Shown in pieces: positions 22,230 to 32,150 of a DNA stretch of 64,000 bases. Each line of letters begins with the position of its first letter. Position 1 is the stretch's first letter. Source of the stretch: Iris pallida (taxonomy: Eukaryota; Streptophyta; Magnoliopsida; Asparagales; Iridaceae); contig JANAVB010003400.1 in assembly GCA_029216955.1 (NCBI GenBank), positions 11,951,132-12,015,131 on the forward strand, written 5' to 3'. Under the pieces are notes generated by a model. That model was not told the origin of the DNA and searched no databases. It saw only the letters and a list, made by a program, of their open reading frames with translations. A program made the translations under genes and the position numbers.

Positions 22230-22500
22230 TTATATGGGCTAGGTCACCTCAGTTATAGGATCTAGAATCTTCGATAGTCGTGTTAGCTGGCATAGTGAGG
22301 ACATATAGTCAAATTTTGGACGTATTTCTCGGGTGTGGGAATTTAAGGTTTTCGCCGTCGCATGCGACAATACGAAAATTTTAAATACCATGATCCTAGA
22401 GGTATGTACCTTAGTCAAGGACTCTACGATTATCGTAGCCTTGCTCACTAGCATGACAAAGACTCTAAACAACACAATTTTGGACATACGCATATGATTA
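22230..22500 (+). other. Conserved LARD internal block, copy in C
   Basis: Reverse complement of 2185-2470 and 42180-42460, thus in the same sense relative to the element. It contains the perfect 12-base palindrome GTCGCATGCGAC (22357-22368), flanked by GGTTTTCGCC. No frame explains the conservation. Confidence 0.65.
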
Positions 22501-24149
22501 TCATACCATTCTGTTGTTATAAAAATTGTATTCCATCATCAAATAACTTAGGAGTAAGGATATTTTAGTTTTGTAGAGCTTATTCATATGTAGTTCCTTC
22601 ATAGTGTAATGATACGACAACTTGTAGAGTGTCTGTATCCTAGAGATGATAGTTAGCATTGGTATTAGAATAATAACCCATTGTAGATGATTTCCCTGAC
22701 CAACCAGTTACATATAGGATGTTAGTATGCCTTACAGCCTTGATGATTGTTATTATTTTCCCTTACCTTTTTCCAGTGAGGTACCCATGACCAGAGCCTG
22801 TCCTTGAGTATAGTTGTAGTTTTACCTAAGACTGAGAGGTCTATATATATATAGATAGGTTACAGATGGTATTGGCATATGGGATATGGGTTGGGTTGGT
22901 ATCTATAGGTCATTGTTGTATAGGATTATTGACATGTTGTTAGCCTATATTGGTCCAGTTTCTATTTTAGTTAAGTTCTCTTTGTGTTGAGTTCAGTCAT
23001 GTTTGATCAACCTCTATAGGCAGTGTGCAGACCCTTCACTAGATACCCTGTTCCTTTGGATCATACTTGTACAAGTTGTTCACTGCACTCAACATTTTAT
23101 TACCTACCATATTGTATCATAGATTTCACTGGACCATTGTTCAGACCCAATTATTGACTCACCAATATAACCATCAACCCCTTATCATATTCTACATATC
23201 AGGAGAGTTAGTATCATGTATATTAGAGGTCTGCACTCATCCTTACTTCTGTACATGGTGACCTACTGCATCTCTTAGCATTTTACCTTATTGGATAGCC
23301 TTACAATACCCTTCATTATAACCTGCAGTACCTGCCCTACAAAACCTTTTTGGGTAGGGCTGTTCAGTCTATTTAGGACAGTTGTATTCATTGGGGATAT
23401 AATATGGGTTGTTGATAAGAGTTCTCTCTTGATCATTGTTCTGTCCCTCTTTTATTGTATTAGATACAGATGATAGCCCATCTGTCCAGATACATGTCCA
23501 AACCCTTTCTTTTATTGTTGGTTCAGTCATCTAAAAGCCTCTACATGGGCATTAGTTTAATTTTCCATATGAAGGTGTCCTACATATCATTGTCCTACAT
23601 GTGATTATTCTGTATATTCATGTGCAGCCATGCTACACTACTGTTCTGTCCCAACACACCTTGCAGTATCTGACCTCTTCTTGGAGTGATAGGCATGTAG
23701 TAGGGAATTGGTGTTACTAGACTTTGAGTAGAGTTGAGGTGATGAGGGTAAAGCATATATATATAGCTTGTATATATGTAATGTATTTTAATTTGGTATG
23801 TAGCCTGCACTCATTTACAGTATACTGACTATTGTATTCCCTGTACACCAGTTTGGTTCACTTCTTTCAGACCACTATCCTGCATGTAGGTAGTTCAGCC
23901 AGATAGAGAGGAGAGCCCAGGTTGATCTAGAGGCATGTTTTAGTCACCATGTAGGTTTTCTTTCACTTTGACTTTACAAGTGGACCCAAATGTCCTGTCT
24001 TTTAGCTTATAAATTCAGTCTCCTTAGCATCATTCCCTTTTGCCTATATTGATGTTTCAGACTATTCATCCTTAGCCTAAATTCTAAGCATTTGTTTCAG
24101 TCCCTTATAAGTTTAGTCTACTTTAACCCTTTGATGATCAGTTTTATAT
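22501..24149. other. Non-coding internal DNA of element C
   Basis: AT-rich sequence with only short frames (60-71 aa) lacking known motifs. No gene is seen. It ends in a TA array into which D inserted. Confidence 0.6.
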
Positions 24150-24172
24150 ATGTATGCATATATATATATATA

Positions 24173-24205
<33 letters not shown>
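24150..24205. repeat. (TA)n array, insertion site of element D
   Basis: TA repeat in the internal region of C. It continues on the other side of D at 47270-47360. TATAT would be the target duplication, but slippage in the repeat has erased a clear boundary. Confidence 0.75.
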
Positions 24206-24209
<4 letters not shown>

Positions 24210-25086
24210 TGCAAAAACAAAAGTATGAACTTTATTGATACAAACTTTGTAAAGAGATTACAAGAATTCTGGAAAAGGTACAACTGTAGGAATCCAATCT
24301 AGAAGACGATTGCTTTATCCCTTGGACGATGTGAACTTTGAAGACGATAGCCTCGGAAGTTGAAGTTGAAGGCAAAAGCCTCAGAAGAATGCAGCAGCAC
24401 TTGGGCAAGAACTCCTGAACTCTCTGATATATCTGAACTTTATGTCTGATCCCCTTGAATGAAGACTTGAAAGTCTATTTATAGAGTTCTGGAAATAACT
24501 AACTTTTAGTTATTCTGGATGGCGCAAGTTGGATTGCGCATGGACTGGATGGCACAGCATCAGACTGTGCAGGCAGTTGTCTGGTCGTGGGCCAACTGTC
24601 TTGGACATATGGCATCATTTGATTAAAATGCGCATGATCGTGTGCAGACGGTTGCCACGTAACGAGCAATTGATGGCATGAATGCCACGTGTACTTTTGT
24701 TAGTTGTCATGATGAAGTGTGCCACATGAGTTGTGCTGACTTTGGATTGCGCTAGGATGGACCGCACTGAGTTGAATTATGCCAGGATGGACCGCGCAAC
24801 AGACAGGCTGGCAGATTGCGCTGCATGTACAGCTGTCCTCGAGCACTGTGCGGCACAATAAATGAACAGTCTCCTCATTTTTCGTGCTGTCAGTTGTCAG
24901 AAGATTTGATTTTGTCAGGTAATGATGACTTCTGCCACGTCAGCCTGCACACTTGAGAGTGTGCGCAGTCTGGTGTTCACAATCTGAATGATGCGCAATC
25001 GATGTCTGCGCATTTCATTTGAAAGTTGTATTTCTTGATTTTCATGATTTTGTTGATGGGTGCAACTTGATTTTTTAGGACCTACA
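24206..25086 (-). repeat. 3' LTR of element D (881 bp)
   Basis: TGTTTG at 24206 and CCTACA at 25086 give TG...CA; it pairs with 35438-36071 plus 47024-47269. On the minus strand the promoter box CTATAAATAG lies at 24475-24484 and the poly(A) signal AATAAA at 24231-24236, so U3-R-U5 is complete. Several TGCGCA words of the 5' copy read TGTGCA or TGCACA here, as expected from methyl-C decay. Confidence 0.9.
24475..24484 (-). promoter_or_regulatory. TATA box in 3' LTR of D
   Basis: Minus-strand CTATAAATAG, a strong plant-type TATA box, about 600 nt into the LTR and 240 nt before the poly(A) signal. The same box is at 35707-35716 in the 5' LTR. Confidence 0.65.
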
Positions 25087-25100
25087 AGACCCCCTTCAAA
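25087..25100 (-). promoter_or_regulatory. Polypurine tract of element D
   Basis: On the minus strand TTTGAAGGGGGTCT directly precedes the 3' LTR start TGTAGG. The five-G run is the expected plus-strand primer. Confidence 0.8.
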
Positions 25101-25143
25101 GATTTCGAAGTTTGAAGATAGTCAAAGCTTCGAAATACTTTGA

Positions 25144-25337
25144 ATTTTGATTTGAAAATCAAGTTGCGCATATGATGACCTGTCTCAGGAAAGAGATGAG
25201 TACGTCACAGCTCATCAAGAAGAAATCTCTCGCAGAATAGTGACTATGCCATCTTTTAACGACAAGTCTGGGATGGAAGAAACTAGAAAGCGGGTGATGG
25301 AATCTCGTGAGGAGCAGCTGCAATCTTTGAAGCAGTA
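25144..25337 (+). pseudogene. Antisense coiled-coil-like coding fragment with its own 3' end
   Basis: Opposite to gag-pol, the plus strand has an open stretch after a stop at about 25141-25143, ending at TAG 25335-25337. It is very rich in Glu, Arg, Gln and Asp (SQERDEYVTAHQEE, EETRKRVMESREEQ), like a coiled coil, while the other strand in this part gives a hydrophobic, unlikely product. After a second stop (25368-25370) come TTGTAATATC and AATAAA (25441-25446), a normal plant gene 3' end. The 5' part is missing or sits in the LTR. I read it as the remnant of an antisense gene carried by the element. Homology is unknown. Confidence 0.45.
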
Positions 25338-25440
25338 GATGACCAGCTTAATGACTCCACCGGAAGAATGAGAAAGATTTTTGTATCTTCAGTCTTTTTG
25401 TGATATGTAATGTTGTAATATCTTTCAATTTTTTTTGATC

Positions 25441-25446
25441 AATAAA
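25441..25446 (+). terminator. Poly(A) signal of the first antisense unit in D
   Basis: AATAAA on the plus strand, preceded within 45 bases by TTGTAATATC and a T-rich run. It lies about 100 nt after the antisense frame and in the opposite sense to gag-pol. Confidence 0.5.
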
Positions 25447-25734
25447 AGACATTTTTTGTGGCTCTATTATTTATTGTATATCTTATTCAGATATAAATAA
25501 TAGCGATAGAAAATATATTCAGAGGTACAGGACATGATATATTTCTTAATTTTTAGAAAATAATTATATTCGTTATATCTGCTCAGAGGTAATGTGAACA
25601 TGGCAGAATATAATTTGTCGAATACCATTATTTCAGTAGACAACTTAATCAAGGATGACAAGTTGCTGATGTGGATGATGAACGATAATGAATCGTCAAA
25701 ATGTGTGAACGAAGTGAATCGTCGGGACGAACGG

Positions 25735-26075
25735 ATGAACCGTCGAATGGGTGGAATAAACGGACAAACCGTCGGATAGATGGAATGAACGGACGAACCG
25801 TCAGATGGATGGAATAAACGGACGAACCGTCAGATGATGGTAATGAACGGATGAACCGTCGGATAGATGATAATAATGAACAGACAAACCATCGGATGAT
25901 AGTAATGAACGGATGAACCGTCGGATGATGGTAATGAACGGATGAACCGTCAGATGATGGTAATGAACGGATGAACCATCAGATGATAATAATGAACGGA
26001 TGAACTGTCAGATGATAATAATGAACGGACGAACCGTCGGATGATAATGAACGGGCGAACCGTCAGATGATAATG
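25735..26075. repeat. 29-bp minisatellite in 3' region of D
   Basis: About eleven imperfect units of GAACGGATGAACCGTC plus a GATGATGGTAAT-like spacer (29 bp, with 26- and 33-bp variants). Each unit contains the small inverted repeat ACGG...CCGT and the word AACCG. Tandem repeats between pol and 3' LTR are known in Tat elements and have been proposed as seeds of satellite DNA. Here the array lies just upstream of the antisense TATA box. Confidence 0.85.
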
Positions 26076-26105
26076 TGTCGCTTCGTTATTTGGAGAATCT
26101 CTGCT

Positions 26106-26113
26106 TATAAATA
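26106..26113 (+). promoter_or_regulatory. TATA box of antisense gene in D
   Basis: TATAAATA on the plus strand lies 48 bp before the ATG of the 107-aa antisense frame. It directly follows the 29-bp repeat array. Confidence 0.55.
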
Positions 26114-26160
26114 GAACAGAAATCTAGTAGGAATGACCACTTCCACTTTTCAACATAAGG

Positions 26161-26484
26161 ATGTCGTCTGGAGATTCATCCAAGAAAGCTGAACTCGCCC
26201 CGAAGATTGAAGCAGGCACTGAAGAACGTCCAGCCGAACTGGTCCAGCCAAAGCAGGCAGAAGCAGGCGAAGGTCCATCTGCACCCAAGCCACCAAGGGA
26301 TATCCTGGACTTCCTACTTGAACTAGGAAAGACTGAAGAGGAAGAGGCCATGTGGATGACTGCTTGCAAGTTTCTGGTGGGTTCCAGCAAGGATGTTCTC
26401 AGTTCTTTTGCTGACTATGTCTTTGGCAAGGACGGCAGTGGCCCGCGTCCCAGTGTTGAGAAGGATGATAGTGACCTTCCTTGA
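26161..26484 (+). CDS. Antisense 107-aa acidic protein carried by element D
   Basis: The frame is intact, although gag-pol of the same element is full of stops. It begins MSSGDSSKKAELAPK, has a Pro/Glu-rich charged first half (residues 1-45) and a helical second half with DILDFLLELGKTEEEE, MWMTACKFL and FADYVFGKDG, ending in an acidic tail. It has a TATA box at 26106, ATG 26161, stop 26482-26484 and AATAAA at 26510-26515, all on the strand opposite to gag-pol. Antisense extra ORFs between pol and 3' LTR have been reported in Tat relatives such as Grande and RetroSat2. I do not recognise the family, and no catalytic motif is visible. A regulator of the element or a captured host fragment are both possible. 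Confidence 0.6.
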   Translation: MSSGDSSKKAELAPKIEAGTEERPAELVQPKQAEAGEGPSAPKPPRDILDFLLELGKTEEEEAMWMTACKFLVGSSKDVLSSFADYVFGKDGSGPRPSVEKDDSDLP

Positions 26485-26509
26485 TATTATGTAACATCGT
26501 TTATGATGA

Positions 26510-26515
26510 AATAAA
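26510..26515 (+). terminator. Poly(A) signal of the antisense gene in D
   Basis: AATAAA on the plus strand, 26 nt after the stop codon at 26484, followed by a T-rich stretch. It precedes the end of integrase on the other strand (26572), so convergent transcripts would meet here. Confidence 0.5.
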
Positions 26516-26571
26516 AATCAAACTTTATTTATGAAATGTCTGATCATATTTACATAAAATATCCGTTACAT

Positions 26572-28023
26572 TTATATATAGTACTTCTTGAGGAATTTGC
26601 CATTGATAGGCATCATTGCAACTCGACCGTCTAATTCTGAAAGTTGATAGGCTCCATTTGAAAAGACTTTGCTAACAATGTAAGGACCTTCCCACTTCGC
26701 GTCGAACTTGCCTTTGCTCATGTGAGTCATAGTCATAGGACGTCTGACTGTTAGAACAAGTTCTCCTATACGGGCTTGGTATAACTCAATATGCTGTTGA
26801 GCTAATAGCCGCTTCTCGTCGAGTACTTCTAATTCTTGAAGTCGAAGAAGATCGTTGTTCTCTGTAGTGAGCTCGTTAGCAATGGCGATCCTTAAGGACG
26901 GAATTTGAAGTTCTAGAGGTAGAACTGCTTCACAGCCATACACCAAAGAGAAGGGTGTAAAACCTGTAGGGTTACGGACCGTAGTACGGTAGGCCCATAG
27001 ACATTCACCAAGCTTTTCACTCCAGTTCCGTTTGTTAGTAGATACAAACTTCTTAAGGAGCTTGATGATAGTTTTGTTGAAGGCTTCGACTAAACCATTA
27101 GCGGCATGATTGTAAGCTGTCGAAGCGACATTGTCAATCCGATGATCATCGCAGAATCTTGTGAACTTCTGGCTGATGAATTGTGGTCCATTGTCATGAA
27201 TGATCCTTCGAGGTACACCAAATCTGTAGATGACATGGTGTTTGACGAAGTTGATGACACTGCTGGTTTTGACTTCAGCCAAAGGTATAGCTTCAGCCCA
27301 TTTAGAGAAGTAGTCGGTTATTGCTAATATGAACTGATGTCCTCTAGAAGAAGGAGGATTGATGGGACCTATAATGTCCATGCCCCAAGTTTCAAAAGGC
27401 CAAGAAGAGGCAGTCGGATGAAGGAATTCCGACGGCTGGTGGATGAAATCGGCATGGATTTGACAAGCACAATATTTCCTTGCATATTCGATGGCATCTG
27501 ATACCATAGAGGGCCAGTAGTAACCCATACGTCGGATACGATCCTGTAGTTTAGGACCGGGTTGATGTGCTCCGCAAACATCGTCATGAGCTTCATGCAG
27601 TACTTGCTTCGCTTCATCACCAGCGAGACAGCGCAAGAGAAGACCATCATAAGTCCGCCGATAGAGAGTTTTGGTAGTTTGATTGTAGTAGAACCGGAGA
27701 GATCGTCGACGAATACTAGTAGCCTCCTTAGGATCTTCGGGAAGTATGTCGTGAACTACAAAGTCGATAAAAGGAGTTCTCCAATCTTCACTGATAACAT
27801 TGACTTCAGTAAGATTACTGAACTCAATATTACGATTTTTTTCGACACAAAATAACTCACGATTAGAAACGACCACCACCTGCGGTCTTTTGATAGGGAT
27901 GGCTAAGACTGCTGCAAGATTAACTAGAGCATCGTCTTCAGTATTGCAAGCTCGGCGTACATAGTCGATGAAGAAAGCTTTGAATGATATAGCCATGTTG
28001 ATTGCCGCTTCATGATAAGGCAC
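26572..28023 (-). pseudogene. pol: Integrase of element D (483-aa frame)
   Basis: A long undisturbed frame. From the N-terminus: Tat-type spacer, EDWRTPFIDF, zinc-binding HHCC region (EAHDDVCGAHQ ... YCACQIHAD, where the first Cys of the usual C-x2-C is shifted or lost), catalytic core with GMDIIGPI, IIHDNGPQF and NGLVEAFNK. The second Asp and Glu are separated by 35 residues (D,D35E intact). Then YRTTVRNPTGFTPF and the C-terminal KFDAKWEGPYIV module. No chromodomain follows, as expected outside chromoviruses. The frame itself is intact and ends at 26572, but the pol polyprotein upstream is broken, so it is listed as part of a pseudogene. Confidence 0.85.
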
Positions 28024-28044
28024 TAGATCTTGATGGCGAACTTC

Positions 28045-28330
28045 TTAGGTTCCTCTGACCTGGTTGACAACCAGCTTAGAGTCGCCGTAGACTTCAAGAT
28101 ATTCGACGTCTAGTTGCTTGGCTAGCTGAAGGCAGATAAGTAGAGCATTGTATTCTGCTACATTGTTGGAGCATTGTTCATCTAGGGAGTAGGCTCTTTG
28201 AATAGTTGACCCATCTGGAGAAACGAGAACAACCCCAACTCCTGCTACAATGGCACCATTGTCCGATTCTGGATGCACCGTCAAAGAATAGACGCCAGGT
28301 AAGAAATTCTTCAGAGATCATATTTGATTC
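28045..28330 (-). pseudogene. pol: Second (archaeal-type) RNase H of element D
   Basis: After the RT-RNase H, a second RNase H is seen: LFFDGAS (in the adjacent frame), then GAIVAGVGVVLVSPDG, NNVAEYNALLICLQLA and YGDSKLVVNQV. These are the Asp, Glu and Asp motifs of the archaeal-like RNase H that Tat elements gained. A one-base indel near 28285 and stops after QVRGT separate it from neighbours. It is diagnostic of lineage. Confidence 0.8.
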
Positions 28331-29700
28331 TAATGTCTCATCTGGAATTTCATCATAGAGTTTGGATGTCTCCGGTACAGGATGAGCCGCTAGTAAATCC
28401 GCCAGTGCTTGACCTTTGACAGACTTTTATGGAAAATATACCATGTCATATTGGGCTAGCAGAATGGCCCATGTAGCCAGCCGAGAATTGAGTGTGCTGG
28501 GCTTCTTCATCAGTACCCGAAGAGGATTAACTCGGGATATGACATGAATAGTTTGGCCAATGATGTAATATCGAGTCTTTTGAACAGCGAACATAAGAGC
28601 TAGGCATTCTTTTTCGACCGGACTATAACAGTGTTCAGCACCAATCATAGTACGACTGAGATAGTAGATGGCTTGCTCATGACCTTCTTTATTCTTTTGG
28701 GCAAGTAAAGCACCCAATGAATGATCTATAGTATAGACATACATTAAGAATGGTATGCCTGAGATTGGTGGCACCAAGACTGGTGGATTCATGAGATATC
28801 GTTTGATGTCGTCGAATGCTTTTTGACATTCTTCAGTCCAAATGAAAGATACACCCTTCTTCATTAGTTGAGTGAATGGTCAGCAGCATCCAGACAAGTT
28901 TGAAATGAATCTTCTGATATACGCAAGTAGACCTTGGAATCCTCGTAGCTCTTTTAAGTTGCGTGGAGGACGTATCTCTTGAATGACTTTGATCTTCTTG
29001 GGATCTACGTGTATACCCTTAGAGGTAATGACGAAGCCGAGAAACTTGCCGCTAGAGACACCCAAGAATGACTTGGTGGGATTCATTTTGAGTTGATGTT
29101 GGCGCATGAGATTGAAGATAGTTCTCAAGTCTTGAATGTGATCTTCCTTTAGACGACTTTTGACGGCAATATCGTCAACATAGCATTCGACTGTTTTACG
29201 CAGATGATCTCAAAAGATGGTACTCATAGCTTGTTGATAAGTTGCACCAGCGTTCTTGAGACCAAATGGCATCACAGTATAACAGTAAACTCCGCGAGGA
29301 GTGCAGAAAGAAGTGTGTTTTTTATCTTCAGGATTCATCCGAATTTGATTGTATCCGGAGAATCCATCCATAAAAGATATTCGCTCGAACCCACATGTGT
29401 TGTCGATCATGACATCAGTGATAGGGAGAGGAAATTCGTCTTTTGGACATGCTTCATTAAGATCCCGAAAGTCGATGCAGACTCAAACTTTGCCGATTTT
29501 CTTTAGAACTGGGACGACATTGGCTACCCAATCAGGATGTTGTTCTTCTCGGAAGAAGCCACAAGCGATGAGCTTCTTGACTTCATCGTCAATTGCGTCC
29601 ATCATTTCTGGCTTGAAGCGCCGTTGTTGTTGTTTGACCGATTTTGCATTCGACAGAATGTTCAATTTGTGAGTAGCAACTTTAGGATCTAGACCTGGCA
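28331..29700 (-). pseudogene. pol: Reverse transcriptase and first RNase H of element D
   Basis: One frame with stops at 29483, 29210, 28880 and 28427. Motifs in order: RRFKPEMMDAIDDEV, WVANVVPVLKK, CIDFRDLN, FMDGFSGYNQI, MPFGLKNAGATYQ, YVDD (codons 29182-29171), FLGFVITSKGIHVDP, then RNase H with YTIDHSLGALL, IYYLSRTM, YSPVEKECLAL. Catalytic residues are present. At least two stop codons (29483, 29210) are TGA where Arg CGA would be usual, which points to methyl-CpG decay. Confidence 0.85.
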
Positions 29701-30874
29701 TGTCTTCGTAACTCCAAGCAAATACATCAATGTATTCTTTAATAAGAAGAATTAATTCTTGCTTATCTGTCTCTGGGAGGTTCTTGCTGATGAATATTAG
29801 ACGAGGTGACCCGCTCTCTCTTACATCAATTTGAACTAATTGATCTTCAGTAGGAGGTTCTCGCTGTTCGAATAGGAGTTCCCATTGATTATCCATTCGA
29901 TGAGCCCAATGATCTGTTTCGGGACTTTCTTCAATATCCTCGTCATATTCTTCTAGAAGTTCAGCGGAGACCATGTTGGAAGATACGACCAACCGATGGA
30001 CTTCACCAACACTGGTATCAGAATCCCATGATCTGGAATCAGAAAAATTAGAGCGCTCTTCACTATCAGATTCGGAGACTGCTGGGGATAACATCGGGGG
30101 AGACGCATATCCGAGACCTCTTTTGGTCTTGCTGTAATACATTTCTGACTTTCCTTCCGGAACAGTAGTACGAATAGGAGTTCGTCTACCCTTACCGTAA
30201 TTGAGGCCACTCTTGAAGTCATGACCCATTTTTCGGATGATGTCTTTTGATTGTTGACTGTAACGTCAGAGTTGGAGATGTCCTGTATCGTTACTTTTGC
30301 TATCATCCGTATAACTGAATTATTGTTCCGGTCCTTTACTAAAAAGTATTGGACTCTCGCCTTTCTTTCGAGCGGAAACAATACAATATGAATCTTTTGG
30401 ATCTTCAAATGAGACTTCTGTTTGAAGAGATTGTACAACTCCCATTATAAATGATCGATAGCTATCTAACATATCCAAATAGCATTTAGTATGATAAATG
30501 ACATCAGTATACTGGAAAGTAGATGCTTTTTCATTGATCTGTACATTCGTATTTACAACAGGACCTTTAGCCTTAGCAGGCTTAGTCAGATTAATTACAA
30601 GAGGGGAAGAAGAAGAACATGGAGGAGGATTGGCCTTGTTACGACGGAGGTCAATAACAAGCGGCTCAGAGGAGGTGAGCTCCCTTTTATCCTTGTTATG
30701 AGTTAAATCTATAACAAGTGGCTCAGAAGAAGTGAGCCACTTTTTGTCCTTGTTACGACGTAAGTCGATAAAAAGTGGCTCAGAAGAGGTGAGCTCCCTT
30801 TTATCATCATCAGTTGGTTGTTTCTGGACTGGCAAGTGAATAGCCAGTGGCTTAGAGGACTGAGGATGAGAGAT
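29701..30874 (-). pseudogene. pol: Protease-RT linker of element D with tandem peptide repeat
   Basis: Same frame as RT, with stops at 30320 and about 30266. From 30835 an approximately 19-aa unit containing LTSSEPLVIDLRRNKDK is repeated three times and once more degenerate. Then come a conserved stretch (VINLTKPAK ... SPILFSKG), a basic GLNYGKGRRTPIR segment and an acidic part leading to EYIDVFAW before RT. G and H carry the same GRGKR/GKGRR segment, so the linker is a genuine part of this lineage's Pol. Its role is unknown. Confidence 0.65.
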
Positions 30875-32150
30875 TCACCCTTTAACAGGTATAATAAGGG
30901 TGTCTTTAGGCACTGCTTCTTGCTCTTCTTCAGTATCCAGAGACAGCACCACCTTCATGAATTCATCCTTATACATACGATCATCGTTGCAGTATGCTTC
31001 GACGCCTTTGAAAGGATAGAGATCTGCAACTTCTTTTTGCACCTCTCCATTGTCATCAACATATTTGAAACATTGATGAAGAGTTGAAGGAACAATATTG
31101 TGCTCATGCAGAAATGGTCTCCCCAATAAAGTATTGTAAGAACAACCATGATTGTCTATGATATAGAAGGTTACTTTTGTGTAAAGATTGCCTATTTGGA
31201 GTCTTAGGCGAATCTTGCCCAAAGGCTCACTTCTTCCCTGGTTAAAATCCAAGAATGGTGGTGATTGTACTGGAAAGACTATGCACTGGAATCTTTAGCG
31301 CATCCAATATTGTCTTCGGCATGATGCTAAGAGCAGATCCTGGATCTATAAGAATTCGATCGACTTTCATCGAATCGACATATCCTGTATAGTAGAGAGG
31401 ACGGTCATGCCTGTTGTCTTCCATCAGCATGTCATCTTGTGTGAAAGTGATGTTTGGAATAAATTCCAGAACACTATGACAATGAAGGCAAGAGACAGGC
31501 TCTGTTGTAGGTTTCTTTAGAAGGGCTAGACAAGTTTCAGCTTGCATGAGAGCCTCACTCAGAGTTTCTCGAGTCTCTTTGGAAAGACGCAAAAGCTCGA
31601 AAATTGACAGCCTGGCCGGTGTATTGGCTAATTGAGCCAAAATGTCAAAGTTGTAAGACTTCTCAAGTCCGGAAGGAGATAACTTCTTCAAAGGTTTGTC
31701 AAAGCGGACTTGCTGTTTACCTTTGTCAGCGGTCGTCGGCTTGGGAGGAATGGGTACCACAACCGGTGAGGGTACAGAAGAAATATCCTCCGTAGAAACA
31801 GGCTGCACTGAAGCCGGCTCAGAAGAAGAGGCAGGATTCTCTTGAGCTTTGGGGTAATCCTTCAGATAGGCTTTCCCTGATCTGGTGCCCAACAGAATTT
31901 TCTTGTCAACGATGGGGTCAAAAGACACCATGTTACAAGTCTTTATCTTGCCTTTAGAGCGGTCTTTCTTCTTGGAGGAAGAGGGAAGTTCAAACTCTGA
32001 AGCAAGATCTGGATGAATCCACATAATCTCGCCATTGTCAAGAGACAATGGAATGAGACCTTCACTTCGTGGAGGAGGGAGATTCTCAATCTCAAGTAGC
32101 TTTGGGGATAGGAATGACGCCATGCTGCACCATTTGTGGAGAAAAGTCAC
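30875..32150 (-). pseudogene. pol: Gag C-terminal extension and protease of element D
   Basis: The 302-aa frame 32150-31242 holds IMWIHPDLASEFELP, RFDKPLKKLSPSG, NTPARLSIFELLRLSK, ECLHCH-like CLHCHSVLEFIPNITF, RPLYYTGYVDSMKVDRI and the protease active site IDPGSALSIMP (Asp codon 31346-31344). It continues after a frameshift near 31250 as 31252-30875 with LGKIRLRLQIGNLYTKVTFYII and YNTLLGRPFLHEH, the second half of the protease fold. DPGS in place of DTG/DSG is shared by G and H. It ends at a stop at 30875. Confidence 0.75.

Noticed and set aside
25594..25779. 61-aa plus-strand frame running into the 29-bp minisatellite
   Set aside because: Its C-terminal part is repeat translation, the rest has no motif, and it lies between the poly(A) signal of one antisense unit and the TATA box of the next.
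27106..27855. Plus-strand frames opposite integrase of D
   Set aside because: Shadows of the strongly supported minus-strand integrase.
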